From Streptomyces sp. D2-8 (GTDB taxonomy: Bacteria > Actinomycetota > Actinomycetes > Streptomycetales > Streptomycetaceae): a DNA stretch of 64,000 nucleotides. This document shows positions 41,426-49,585 of this stretch, piece after piece. The notes beneath the pieces were generated by a model, which was given only the letters and a program-made list of their open reading frames with translations, made no database searches and was not told where the DNA came from. The stretch covers positions 1 to 64,000 of the forward strand of contig NZ_JAAHBP010000011.1 in NCBI RefSeq assembly GCF_023184515.1, in the 5' to 3' direction. Made by a program: the position numbers and the translations under genes. How positions within the stretch are numbered: position 1 is the first letter of the stretch; each line of letters starts with the position of its first letter.

Positions 41426-42362
41426 GACGGCCGTCCTGCGGCAGCGCACTCACCAGGAGCCGCCCGCACCGCCCCGCAAGGGCCGTCTCCTGGCCGGTCT
41501 CCTCAGGACCGCGCGCCCCAGGCAGTGGGTCAAGAACGTCCTCGTGGTAGCCGCCCCGGCCGCCGCCGGCCAGCTCTTCTCCCGGCACGCCCTGATCCAG
41601 GTCGCCCTCGTCTTCGTCCTCTTCACCGCCTGCGCCGCCGCCGTCTACCTCGTCAACGACGCCCGCGACGCCGACGCCGACCGTGCCCACCCCACCAAGC
41701 GGCACCGCCCGGTCGCCGCCGGGCAGGTCCCCGTCCCCGTCGCCTACGCCGTCGGTGGCTGCCTCGGCATCCTCGCGCCCGCCGCGGCGGCCTGGCTGTG
41801 CGGCCCGGCCGTCGCCGCCCTGCTGACCGCCTACCTCGCCATGCAACTGGCCTACTGCATCAGCCTCAAGCACGTCCTCGTCGTCGATCTCGCCGTCGTC
41901 ACCACCGGGTTCCTGATGCGGGCCATGGTCGGCGGACTCGCCCTCGGCATCCCGCTGTCGCGCTGGTTCCTGATCACCACCGGCTTCGGGGCGCTGTTCA
42001 TGGTGTCGGCCAAGCGCTACTCGGAGGCCGTACAGATGGCCGGAAAGGCGGGCGCCACCCGCGCGTTGCTCACCGAGTACACCACCGGCTACCTCCGCTT
42101 CGTCTGGCAGCTCGCGGCCGGCGTCGCCGTCCTCGGCTACTGCCTGTGGGCCATGGAGGAGGGCGGCGTCCCGCACACCAGCGTGCTGCCCTGGCGCCAA
42201 CTGTCCATGGTGGCCTTCATCCTGGCGATCCTCAGGTATGCCGTCTTCGCCGACCGCGGCACGGCCGGCGAACCCGAGGACGTCGTCCTGCGCGACCGCG
42301 CCCTCGCACTCATCGGCGTGGCCTGGGTGGCGATGTACGGCCTGGCCGTGGCGAACTGGTGA
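41418..42362 (+). CDS. ubiA: UbiA-family prenyltransferase, decaprenyl-phosphate phosphoribosyltransferase homologue
   Basis: A 314-residue membrane enzyme with about eight helices. The Mg-diphosphate motif reads VYLVNDARDADADRAHPTKR near residue 78, followed by RPVAAGQVPVP. Also seen: RPRQWVKNVLVVAAP at the start and MVSAKRYSEAV in the second half, both typical of the Rv3806c type that moves phosphoribose from PRPP to decaprenyl phosphate, the first step of DPA synthesis. It is coupled upstream to PAP2 and downstream to GtrA (GTGA overlap). Confidence 0.9.
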   Translation: MTETAVLRQRTHQEPPAPPRKGRLLAGLLRTARPRQWVKNVLVVAAPAAAGQLFSRHALIQVALVFVLFTACAAAVYLVNDARDADADRAHPTKRHRPVAAGQVPVPVAYAVGGCLGILAPAAAAWLCGPAVAALLTAYLAMQLAYCISLKHVLVVDLAVVTTGFLMRAMVGGLALGIPLSRWFLITTGFGALFMVSAKRYSEAVQMAGKAGATRALLTEYTTGYLRFVWQLAAGVAVLGYCLWAMEEGGVPHTSVLPWRQLSMVAFILAILRYAVFADRGTAGEPEDVVLRDRALALIGVAWVAMYGLAVANW

Positions 42363-42811
42363 CCACGCGCGCGTGGCGGAGCCCCGTGCTCCCGCGCCGC
42401 CGGGAACTGCTCGGCTTCGCCACCGTCGGTCTCCTCGCCTACGCCGTCGACCTCGCCCTCTTCACCGGCCTGCGCGGACCCGCCGGACTCGACCCGTTGA
42501 CCGCCAAGTCCCTGTCCTTCCTGGCCGCCTGCACGGTCGCCTACGCGGGCAACGCCCTCGGCCCCTACCGGACCACACGCGCACCGGGTCTGCGCCCGTA
42601 CGCCGCGTTCTTCGCGGTGAACCTCGCCGGAGCCGCCGTCCAACTGCTCTGCCTGGCCGTCAGCCACTACGGCCTCGGACTCACCTCGCAGCGCGCGGAC
42701 ACCGTCTCCGGCGCGGTCATCGGTATGGCACTGGCCACAGTCCTGCGGTTCTGGGGTACCCGTACATGGGTGTTCCGGGCGGAGGGCAGAGTCGGATCAT
42801 GGACTGGCTGA
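42359..42811 (+). CDS. GtrA-family small membrane protein
   Basis: A 150-residue protein with four helices (ELLGFATVGLLAYAVDLALF, SLSFLAACTVAYAGNALGPY, AAFFAVNLAGAAVQLLCLAV, GAVIGMALATVLRFWGTRTW) and the family-typical end RFWGTRTWVFR. GtrA proteins are thought to help move or position polyprenyl-linked sugars; a homologue sits next to dprE1 in mycobacteria. GTG 42359 shares bases with the UbiA stop, and its 3' end overlaps the next start by 13 nt. Confidence 0.88.
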   Translation: MTTRAWRSPVLPRRRELLGFATVGLLAYAVDLALFTGLRGPAGLDPLTAKSLSFLAACTVAYAGNALGPYRTTRAPGLRPYAAFFAVNLAGAAVQLLCLAVSHYGLGLTSQRADTVSGAVIGMALATVLRFWGTRTWVFRAEGRVGSWTG

Positions 42812-43716
42812 AAAAGCTCCCGGTGATCGGGCCGTGGGCGGAGCGACTGATGATCACGCACGCGTGGCGGTCGTACGAGCGGCTGGACCGCGTGAAGTGG
42901 ACGCGGCTGGCCGCCGCGATGACCTTCACGAGTTTCGTCGCACTGTTCCCGCTGCTGACGGTGTCCGCCACCATCGCCGCCGCCACGCTCAGCACCGAGC
43001 AGCAGGACACGCTGCAGGACAAGATCGCCGAGCAGGTGCCCGGCATCTCCGACCAACTGGACATCGCCGGCCTGGTGGACAACGCCGGCACGATCGGCCT
43101 CATCGCGGGCGCCCTGCTGCTGTTCACCGGCATCAACTGGGCCGGCTCGATGCGCGAGTGCCTGCGCGCGGTGTGGGAGCTGCCCGACGACGAGGAGAAC
43201 CCGGCCCTGCGCTACGCCAAGGACGCGGGGGTCCTGGTCGGCCTCGGCGGCGCGCTCCTCGTCACCATCGCCGCCTCCGCCGTCGCCTCCGCGATGATCG
43301 GGTGGATCACCCGGCAGCTGGGCATCGACGAGGGCGGCTGGAGCGGCGTCCTGCTGCACATCGCCGCGTTCCTGATCGCCGTACTCGCCGACTTCCTGCT
43401 CCTGCTCTACGTCCTGACCCTGCTGCCCGGCGTCGAGCCCACGCGCCACCGCCTGTTCGTGGCGGCGCTGACCGGCGCGATCGGCTTCGAACTGCTGAAG
43501 CTGCTGCTCAGCGGCTATCTGCAGGGCGTGGCCGCGAAGAGCATGTACGGCGCGTTCGGCGTGCCCGTCGCGCTGCTGCTGTGGATCAACTTCACCTCGA
43601 AGCTGGTGCTGTTCTGCGCCGCCTGGACGGCGACGCAGAGCAAGGAGGACGAAGTCCCGGGCCTCACGGGCGCGTCCGGCGGCGCACCAGATCCGGCAGC
43701 GGCCACCGGCGGTTGA
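42799..43716 (+). CDS. YihY/BrkB-family membrane protein
   Basis: A 305-residue protein with six helices and the family signatures MTFTSFVALFPLLTVSATIA, FTGINWAGSMRECLRAVWEL and KSMYGAFGVPVALLLWINFT. Members were once called ribonuclease BN or virulence factor BrkB; the true function is unknown, and a lipid- or wall-related transport role is often proposed. It overlaps GtrA at its 5' end and, tail to tail, the carboxypeptidase gene by 53 bp (43664-43716). Confidence 0.88.
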   Translation: MDWLKKLPVIGPWAERLMITHAWRSYERLDRVKWTRLAAAMTFTSFVALFPLLTVSATIAAATLSTEQQDTLQDKIAEQVPGISDQLDIAGLVDNAGTIGLIAGALLLFTGINWAGSMRECLRAVWELPDDEENPALRYAKDAGVLVGLGGALLVTIAASAVASAMIGWITRQLGIDEGGWSGVLLHIAAFLIAVLADFLLLLYVLTLLPGVEPTRHRLFVAALTGAIGFELLKLLLSGYLQGVAAKSMYGAFGVPVALLLWINFTSKLVLFCAAWTATQSKEDEVPGLTGASGGAPDPAAATGG

Positions 43717-44959
43717 CCAGGAACGCGCCGCCCGCGAGCAGCACCAGCACCCCGCCTGTGATGCCGAGCGCGGTCCCGATGCCGCTGGAGCCGTCCGCGG
43801 CCGGGGCGCCGGCCACCGGCTTCCCACCGGTCCCGGCCGTGCCGCCGCCGTCCCCGGAGCCGCCTGCCTCGCCCGAGGGGTTCGCGCCGGGCTGGGCACC
43901 GGCCTGCGCGGCGCTCTTCGGCGGCACCAGCTCGCCCACCGGCCGCACCTTGCCGGCCGCCTTGAAGCCCCAGTCGAACAGCCGGGCCGTCTCCTTGTAG
44001 ACCTCGTTGTGCTCGTCCTTCTCCGGCTTCATCACCGTGACCAGCAGCACCTTGCCGTTCCGCTCGGCGACACCGGTGAAGGTGGCGCCGGCGTTGGTGG
44101 TGTTGCCGTTCTTGACGCCCGCGATGCCCTGGTAGACGGGCACGTCCGAGTCGCCGGCGAGCAGCCGGTTGGTGGTCTGGATCTCGAAGGACTCGCGGAC
44201 CTTCTTGCCCTTCTTCGTCTGCCCCGGGAACTTGGCGCTGACCGTCGAGCTGTACTCCCGGAAGTCCTTCTTCTGCAGCCCCGAGCGGGCGATCAGTGTC
44301 AGGTCGTACGCGGAGGAGACCTGCCCCTCGGCGTCGTAGCCGTCCGGGCTGACGACGTGCGTGTCGAGGGCCTGGAGCTCCTCGGCGTGCTCGTTCATCT
44401 CCTCGACGGTGTTGTCGACGCCCTTGTTCATCGCCGACAGCACGTGCACGGCGTCGTTGCCGGAGCGCAGGAAGACGCCGAGCCACAGGTCGTGGACCGT
44501 GTACGTCTCCTCCTCCTTTATCCCGACCATGCTGGAGCCCGAGCCGATGCCCGCCAGATCGGAGGGGACGACCTTGTGCTTGGTGTCCCTCGGGAACTTC
44601 GGCAGCAGCGTGTCCGCGAACAGCATCTTCAGCGTGCTCGCCGGGGCGAGGCGCCAGTGCGCGTTGTGCGCGGCCAGCACATCACCCGACTCGGCGTCGG
44701 CCACGATCCAGGAGCGGGCGCTCAGGTCCTTCGGGAGCACCGGCACGCCGCTCGCCAGGTTCACCTGCGTCCCCGGCTGCCCGAGCCGGGCGCCGCCCAC
44801 GGTCGACATCGACGCCGGGGGAGTGGCCGAGGGGCTCGCCGACGGGCTGCCCGAGGGGCTCGGGGCGGCGACGGCGGCGGGTGCGGCCAGGGCGAGGGAC
44901 GACAGGACGGCGGAGGTGACCAGCAGGGATCGCCTGATGGTCTTCTTCGGAGCGGGCAC
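43664..44959 (-). CDS. D-alanyl-D-alanine carboxypeptidase (penicillin-binding protein, S11)
   Basis: A 431-residue low-molecular-weight PBP. A signal peptide opens the protein (RRSLLVTSAVLSSLALAAPA), followed by a Ser/Pro-rich stretch. Catalytic motifs: SxxK at APASTLKML near residue 104, SxN at FLRSGNDAV near 164, and the third motif reads VKNGNTTNAG, i.e. KNG in place of the usual KTG. A C-terminal linker and one membrane anchor (GITGGVLVLLAGGAFLVNRR) follow. It trims pentapeptide stems at the cell surface. The start is uncertain: GTG 44959 has no clear ribosome site. Confidence 0.9.
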   Translation of the reverse strand: MPAPKKTIRRSLLVTSAVLSSLALAAPAAVAAPSPSGSPSASPSATPPASMSTVGGARLGQPGTQVNLASGVPVLPKDLSARSWIVADAESGDVLAAHNAHWRLAPASTLKMLFADTLLPKFPRDTKHKVVPSDLAGIGSGSSMVGIKEEETYTVHDLWLGVFLRSGNDAVHVLSAMNKGVDNTVEEMNEHAEELQALDTHVVSPDGYDAEGQVSSAYDLTLIARSGLQKKDFREYSSTVSAKFPGQTKKGKKVRESFEIQTTNRLLAGDSDVPVYQGIAGVKNGNTTNAGATFTGVAERNGKVLLVTVMKPEKDEHNEVYKETARLFDWGFKAAGKVRPVGELVPPKSAAQAGAQPGANPSGEAGGSGDGGGTAGTGGKPVAGAPAADGSSGIGTALGITGGVLVLLAGGAFLVNRRWPLPDLVRRRTRP

Positions 44960-45131
44960 GGTCGGAAACGTACATGCCGCACGGGGGGAAGTCCCGCCCC
45001 CGGCCCCACCCCGGGAAAGGAACCGGACAGGCTCTGGCGATACTGGTCTCATGCTGTGCTCATCCGGGGGACAACCCCCGGACCCCCGGCCGGCCCCGGG
45101 AGCTCGGCGCTGTGATGAAAGGTCTGATTTT

Positions 45132-45371
45132 GTGAAGCTCAGCCGCCCCGTCTCCTGGTTCCTGCTCGCCTTCGGGGTGTGGAGCTGGGTCATCTGGATC
45201 ACTTTCGTCAAGAACCTTGTCAAGGACAGCAGCGGGCTCGCGTTCGACGACGGTCATCCCACGGCCTACTTCTGGGTGCACCTGCTGCTCGCCGTCGTTT
45301 CCTTCGTATTGGGGACGGCCGTCGGGGCCATCGGGTTGCGTGGTCTGCGCGCACTGCGCCGGACGTCATAG
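45132..45371 (+). CDS. SCO4848-family small membrane protein
   Basis: A 79-residue protein with two helices: PVSWFLLAFGVWSWVIWITF and FWVHLLLAVVSFVLGTAVGA. The sequence fits the actinobacterial family named after S. coelicolor SCO4848; no function is known. GTG 45132 has an AAAGGT site. It lies between the carboxypeptidase (divergent) and a metallophosphoesterase (same strand, 23 nt on), the order I recall in other streptomycetes. Confidence 0.85.
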   Translation: MKLSRPVSWFLLAFGVWSWVIWITFVKNLVKDSSGLAFDDGHPTAYFWVHLLLAVVSFVLGTAVGAIGLRGLRALRRTS

Positions 45372-45394
45372 CGGCGATCGGGAGACACGACACC

Positions 45395-46903
45395 GTGGTC
45401 ATCGTTTTCGTACTCGTCGCAGCGCTGGTCCTGGCCGTCATCGTGACGGCCAACTGGTACGTCTGGCGCCGTCTGTTCCGCGACACGACCCGAGGCCCGG
45501 GCGGCACGCGCCGCGCGGGTGCGGTCCTGATCGCCGGCGGCTGGATCCTGGCGATCACGGCCCTGGTCGCGGAACGCGCGGGCGCCCCGTTCTGGCTCCA
45601 GCAGGTCCTCGCCTGGCCGGGCTTCCTGTGGCTGGCCCTGTCGATATACCTGCTGCTGGCGGTGCTGGCCGGCGAGATCGTCCGCCCGCTGCTGCGCCGC
45701 TTCCTCGAACACCGGGCGAGACGAACGGACCAGGGCCCGCAGCCCGGGCCGGAGCCGGCTCCGACCCCCGATCGGGCCGGCCCCACCGAAGCCACGACGG
45801 CGGACCGACCTCCCGCCGCGACCGTCTCCCCGGGGGCGACCGCCCCGCAGACGAACGGCGGCGGCACGCCCCCGGCGACCGCCTCCCGGCCCGACCGCGG
45901 CGGTGGCACGGCCCCCGCGACCGCGCCCGCGACCGCCTCGCAGGCGGGCGGTGCCGGTGGAGCGACCGCCTCCGCGACCGCTCCCCACCCGCAGAGCGCC
46001 CCCGTATCCGACACCCCCGAGGGCTCCGCGGAGCCCTCCGCCGCCCCGGACACGGCCGACGCCGTCATCCCCACCGGCCCCTCCCGCCGCCTCTTCGTCT
46101 CCCGGGTCGTCGCCGGGGCCGCAGCGGCCGCTGCCGTCGGGACCGTGGGGTACGGGACGTACGGCGTGCTGCGCGGGCCGAAGGTCAAGCGGGTCACCGT
46201 GCCGCTGGCCAGACTGCCGCGCGCCGCGCACGGGTACCGGATCGCCGTGGTCAGTGACGTGCACCTCGGCCCGGTCCTGGGACGCGGCTTCGCGCAGAAG
46301 GTCGTCGACACGATCAACGCGACCCAGCCGGACCTGATCGCGGTCGTCGGCGACCTGGTCGACGGCAGTGTGAAGGACCTGGGCCCGGCGGCCGCCCCGC
46401 TCGCCCAGCTGAGGGCCCGCCACGGGTCCTACTTCGTCACCGGTAACCACGAGTACTTCTCCGGCGCCGGGCAGTGGGTCGAGGAGGTCCGCCGCCTGGG
46501 CCTGCACCCCCTGGAGAACGCCCGCAGGGAGATGCCGTACTTCGACCTGGCCGGAGTCAACGACGTCGCGGGCGAGGACGAGGGCCAGGGCCCCGACTTC
46601 GCGAAGGCGCTCGGCGACCGGGACACCGCACGCGCCTGCGTGCTGCTCGCCCACCAGCCCGTCCAGATCCACGACGCCGTCGAGCACGGCGTCGACCTCC
46701 AGCTCTCCGGCCACACCCACGGCGGCCAGCTCTGGCCCGGCAACCTCATCGCCTCCGGCGTCAACCCCACCCTCGCCGGCCTGGAGCGCTACGGCGACAC
46801 CCAGCTCTACGTCTCACGCGGCGCCGGCGCCTGGGGCCCGCCCACCCGCGTGGGCGCACCGTCGGACATCACCCTGATCGAGCTCGCGTCGAAGCAGGCC
46901 TGA
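45395..46903 (+). CDS. Membrane-anchored metallophosphoesterase
   Basis: A 502-residue protein. Three membrane helices occupy about residues 1-105, then a 130-residue Ala/Thr/Pro-rich linker (ATAPATASQAGGAGG), a fourth hydrophobic segment (VSRVVAGAAAAAAVGTVGYG) and the catalytic domain. Calcineurin-type motifs: VVSDVHLGP, VVGDLVDGS, VTGNHEYFSG, LLAHQPVQI, LSGHTHGGQLWP. These ligate two metals and hydrolyse phosphoesters, possibly of lipids. GTG 45395 has a GGGAG site. Confidence 0.9.
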   Translation: MVIVFVLVAALVLAVIVTANWYVWRRLFRDTTRGPGGTRRAGAVLIAGGWILAITALVAERAGAPFWLQQVLAWPGFLWLALSIYLLLAVLAGEIVRPLLRRFLEHRARRTDQGPQPGPEPAPTPDRAGPTEATTADRPPAATVSPGATAPQTNGGGTPPATASRPDRGGGTAPATAPATASQAGGAGGATASATAPHPQSAPVSDTPEGSAEPSAAPDTADAVIPTGPSRRLFVSRVVAGAAAAAAVGTVGYGTYGVLRGPKVKRVTVPLARLPRAAHGYRIAVVSDVHLGPVLGRGFAQKVVDTINATQPDLIAVVGDLVDGSVKDLGPAAAPLAQLRARHGSYFVTGNHEYFSGAGQWVEEVRRLGLHPLENARREMPYFDLAGVNDVAGEDEGQGPDFAKALGDRDTARACVLLAHQPVQIHDAVEHGVDLQLSGHTHGGQLWPGNLIASGVNPTLAGLERYGDTQLYVSRGAGAWGPPTRVGAPSDITLIELASKQA

Positions 46904-46959
46904 CCGCGCGCACCCTCGGCCCGTCGACCTGTGCGGCGACGGCCTGCCCCGGCCGAGGT

Positions 46960-47706
46960 TCAGGGATCGGTGCGCCGCCGGGCCGCCGGGTCGGGGATGG
47001 CGTTCGTCATGCCCGGCAGGAACTCCGTGAACAGCTCGTGCACCTCGCGCACCAGCGGCCGCAGCACCCGGAAGCGGGCCAGGGCGACGCCCCGCGCCGT
47101 GAGCCGGGCGCCGCGCTCGGCCAGCCGGTAGCTGCGCTCGCGCCCCTCGGTGCGGTCGAAGATCCAGTACAGGACGAGCCCCATCTGGGACAGCCACATC
47201 AACTCGGGCAGGATCTCCCGCAGTTCCTCGGGCACCTTGGTCTTCGTGGCCCCGGCGAGCACCTCCCGGTGGACGCTGATGGCCTCCTCGCGCGCGTGCT
47301 CCGACTCGGGGGAGAAGGGGCTGAGCGGGCTGTCCGGGTCGGCGGCGTTCTTGAAGAACTGCACCGCGAACTCGTGGTACGGCGCGGCGATGTCGAGCCA
47401 GGCCCGCAGCACTCCCGCCAGGCGGGCCTCCAGGTCGCTCTCCCGGTCCAGGATCTCCCGGACCGCCACCTGGTGCTCGGCGGCGATCCGGTCGTAGAAG
47501 CCCTGGATCAGGTGCTCCTTGCCCGCGAAGTAGTAGTACGCGTTGCCGACGGAGACACCGGCCTCCGTGGCGATGGCCCGCATCGTCGTCTTGTCGTAGC
47601 CGCGCTCCTGGAACAGCCGCATGGCCGTCTCCAGGATCAGGGCGCGGGTCTGCTCGGACTTGGTGGGGGTGGCGCCGTCGTCGGGGCCGTCGTTCTTCGC
47701 GGGCAC
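46960..47706 (-). CDS. TetR-family transcriptional regulator
   Basis: A 248-residue regulator. The helix-turn-helix is at about residues 22-65: RALILETAMRLFQERGYDKT, TMRAIATEAGVSVGNAYYYF, AGKEHLIQGFY. The ligand-binding half is helical and unassigned. It ends the minus-strand row membrane protein, DCC1-like protein, TetR (gaps 12 and 32 nt). TAGGCT eight nt ahead of GTG 47706, without a ribosome site, suggests an additional leaderless promoter. The two TTGAAC palindromes at 48667-48725 are the likely operator. Confidence 0.9.
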   Translation of the reverse strand: MPAKNDGPDDGATPTKSEQTRALILETAMRLFQERGYDKTTMRAIATEAGVSVGNAYYYFAGKEHLIQGFYDRIAAEHQVAVREILDRESDLEARLAGVLRAWLDIAAPYHEFAVQFFKNAADPDSPLSPFSPESEHAREEAISVHREVLAGATKTKVPEELREILPELMWLSQMGLVLYWIFDRTEGRERSYRLAERGARLTARGVALARFRVLRPLVREVHELFTEFLPGMTNAIPDPAARRRTDP

Positions 47707-47738
47707 GGAAAGAGAGCCTAACGTCAGCACCGGTGCGG

Positions 47739-48233
47739 CTACCGAGGGGCGCAGGTGCCGTCGGCGCAGCCCGGTGGGGTGTAGCTCCAGCCGCCGGCGG
47801 GGTCGTACGACCACCCGTCCGCCCGCCGGTACACCCGGCCGTCCCACCGCGCGCCGCCGCGCCGCCCCCGGTGCCCCTGCGCCCCGCGCCACTTGGCGGC
47901 GGCGAGCACCGCCCCCTTGGCGAGCCGGGCGCCGGACGGGGTGCTCAGCCGGTGGGCGAGCGGCCGGTGCTCGCGCAGTGCCCACAGGGTGACGACCCAG
48001 GCGGCGGGCCCTTGGTAGACCTGCCCGGCGTCGCCGACGACGGTGATCTCGTCGAGGGTGGCGCCGTGGTCGAGGCCGGGGAAGCGCCGCCGGGCCTCCT
48101 CGGAGGCGGCCGGGACCAGCTCCAGCGGCACCAGTTGGCGCTGCCGCAGGAGCCAGTCGCGCAGGAACGCGCACAGGGAGCACTCGGCGTCGTACAGGAC
48201 GGTGAGCCGGCGGACCGGTGCGATCGCGTTCAC
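47739..48233 (-). CDS. DCC1-like thiol-disulfide oxidoreductase (DUF393)
   Basis: A 164-residue thioredoxin-like protein. The N-terminal LTVLYDAECSLCAFLRDWL has the D-x-x-C-x-x-C motif of the DCC family; a C-terminal tail (WSYDPAGGWSYTPPGCADGT) is an actinobacterial extension with another Cys pair. A redox role is expected; the partner is unknown. GTG 48233 follows GGAGG. It is 12 nt behind the membrane protein gene and therefore likely in the TetR regulon. Confidence 0.85.
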   Translation of the reverse strand: MNAIAPVRRLTVLYDAECSLCAFLRDWLLRQRQLVPLELVPAASEEARRRFPGLDHGATLDEITVVGDAGQVYQGPAAWVVTLWALREHRPLAHRLSTPSGARLAKGAVLAAAKWRGAQGHRGRRGGARWDGRVYRRADGWSYDPAGGWSYTPPGCADGTCAPR

Positions 48234-48245
48234 GCGGGCCTCCGC

Positions 48246-48653
48246 TCAGGCCCGCGCCGACGGGGCGGCCCAGCCCTGCGGCGGCACCGGCGGCACCTGC
48301 TCCCGCTCCATGGCGCCCCGGCGCCGGATCCGGTTGAGCACGTAGACGTTGCCCAGGTGCATCACGCCGAGCACCAGCAGCACCACGCCGAGCTTGGTCG
48401 ACAGGGCCTCGAAGATGCCGCGCGCGTCGGTGATGGTCTCGTCGTCGCTCAGGTACAGCGCGACGAACCCGAGGTTGACGAGGTAGAAGCCGACCACCAG
48501 GAGGTGGTTGACGGCGTCGGCGAGCTTCTCGTTGCCGTGCAGCACGTCGGCGAGGAAGATCCTCCCGTTCTTGCTGAGCGTGCGGGCCACCCAGACGGTC
48601 AGACCGATGCTGACCAGCAGGTAGATGACGTAGGCGATGACCGTGCGGTCCAT
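48246..48653 (-). CDS. Membrane protein of unknown function
   Basis: A 135-residue protein with three helices (TVIAYVIYLLVSIGLTVWVA, HLLVVGFYLVNLGFVALYL, KLGVVLLVLGVMHLGNVYVL) and a short C-terminal cytoplasmic tail with NRIRRRG. I do not recognise a named family. An AAGGGTGGGG site precedes ATG 48653. It is the first gene of the minus-strand unit, with the TTGAAC palindromes starting 14 bp upstream of the ATG. Confidence 0.75.
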   Translation of the reverse strand: MDRTVIAYVIYLLVSIGLTVWVARTLSKNGRIFLADVLHGNEKLADAVNHLLVVGFYLVNLGFVALYLSDDETITDARGIFEALSTKLGVVLLVLGVMHLGNVYVLNRIRRRGAMEREQVPPVPPQGWAAPSARA

Positions 48654-48666
48654 TGCCCCACCCTTC

Positions 48667-48680
48667 TTGAACACGTTCAA
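48667..48680. promoter_or_regulatory. TTGAAC palindrome 1, TetR operator candidate
   Basis: TTGAACACGTTCAA, six-bp arms around AC, 14 bp upstream of the membrane protein start codon. Confidence 0.65.
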
Positions 48681-48711
48681 AATGCTGTCGGGGGCGACTC
48701 TAGACCTACTT

Positions 48712-48725
48712 TTGAACATGTTCAA
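48712..48725. promoter_or_regulatory. TTGAAC palindrome 2, TetR operator candidate
   Basis: TTGAACATGTTCAA, a perfect 14-bp palindrome centred 45 bp from the first. The pair covers the divergent promoter between 48653 and 48773. Confidence 0.7.
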
Positions 48726-48772
48726 CACGAGGTCCGGGGTGATTGTCAGTGGCGCCTCGTACCGTCGTCGGC

Positions 48773-49165
48773 ATGGGAATCGTGACGTTCGTCGACGAGA
48801 CGACGGCGGGGGAGCGGCGGACGGCCTGGGGGCTGGAGATCGCCGAAGAGCGGCTGACCGTACGGGAACTGATCCGGCGCCGGGTGTTCCAGGAGGTCGC
48901 GGAGTACAACGCCCGCACGCCGGAGGTCTTCCAGGGCCTCGTGCGGCCCGAGGACACCGAACGCGTGCTGAACGGCTACGCGGTGCGCACGCCCCGCCGG
49001 ATCGACCCCGACGCGCAGACGGCCCTGGCCGAGCGGGCCTTCGCAGGGAACGGCTTCCTGGTGCTGGTGGGGGACCGTCAGGTCACCGACCCGGACGAGG
49101 AGATCGAGCTGACCCTCGGCACCGAGGTCACGTTCCTGAAGCTCGTCCCCCTGGTCGGTGGCTGA
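48773..49165 (+). CDS. Putative ubiquitin-like (beta-grasp) protein ending in Gly-Gly
   Basis: A 130-residue protein. The predicted order is strand (GIVTFVDET), strand (AWGLEIAE), helix (RLTVRELIRRRVFQEVAEYN), a variable middle, then strands FLVLVGDRQ, EIELTLG and VTFLKLVPLVGG at the very C-terminus. Strand-strand-helix at the start and a hydrophobic strand leading to a terminal di-glycine are the layout of ubiquitin-like modifiers. I have a vague memory of similar PLVGG-ending proteins beside large unknown genes in actinobacteria. The start may be leaderless ATG 48773 (TACCGT seven nt ahead). Function not established. Confidence 0.7.
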   Translation: MGIVTFVDETTAGERRTAWGLEIAEERLTVRELIRRRVFQEVAEYNARTPEVFQGLVRPEDTERVLNGYAVRTPRRIDPDAQTALAERAFAGNGFLVLVGDRQVTDPDEEIELTLGTEVTFLKLVPLVGG

Positions 49166-49482
49166 TGACTGCCTTCCGCACCCCCCGGTCGCACACGGAC
49201 CGGCTGCGCAACAGGATCGCCGACGGCGACACCGGCCGGGTCGCCGACGAGGCACTGCGCATCATGGACTCCAGCCGCGGCAGCTGGGGCGGAGGCTGGG
49301 AGCAGGTGCTGGACCAGCTCCGGGCCCTGCCGGCCGACAACCGCCGCGAGCTGCTGCACGCCCTGGCCGACCGCTTCGACCAGGCCGGTGACGACACGGA
49401 GGCCCGCTGCCGCCATCTCGCCCTGTGCGCCCTGGTCTCCGAGGGCCTCGGCGGCGCGGAGAACCTGACCCTGCGATCCTGA
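49165..49482 (+). CDS. Small helical protein of unknown function
   Basis: A 105-residue protein, all polar helices (TDRLRNRIADGDTGRVADEA, QVLDQLRALPADNRRELLHA, EARCRHLALCALVSEGLGG), no signal or membrane segment. The start ATG shares its A with the stop of the Gly-Gly protein (TGATG), so the two are made together and may interact. I do not recognise the family. Confidence 0.7.
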   Translation: MTAFRTPRSHTDRLRNRIADGDTGRVADEALRIMDSSRGSWGGGWEQVLDQLRALPADNRRELLHALADRFDQAGDDTEARCRHLALCALVSEGLGGAENLTLRS

Positions 49483-49523
49483 GCCAGTTGTGAGACGAGC
49501 CCCGGCCGCACGCCCCGGCGACG

Positions 49524-49580
49524 TCACCCGATGCCGATACGGGTCTTCCAGTAGTCGGCACGGGCGATGATCTCCGTACC
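49524..49580 (-). pseudogene. Short C-terminal gene remnant
   Basis: On the minus strand the last codons before a TGA at 49524 read GTEIIARADYWKTRIGIG. No start is available upstream, because the sequence becomes plus-strand RHS debris. It looks like a leftover gene end. Weak evidence owing to its length. Confidence 0.35.
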
Positions 49581-49585
49581 GGAGC

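Noticed and set aside
46960..48183. 407-codon extended TetR frame
   Set aside because: The upstream part is antisense-frame sequence over the DCC1-like gene; the helix-turn-helix begins near GTG 47706.
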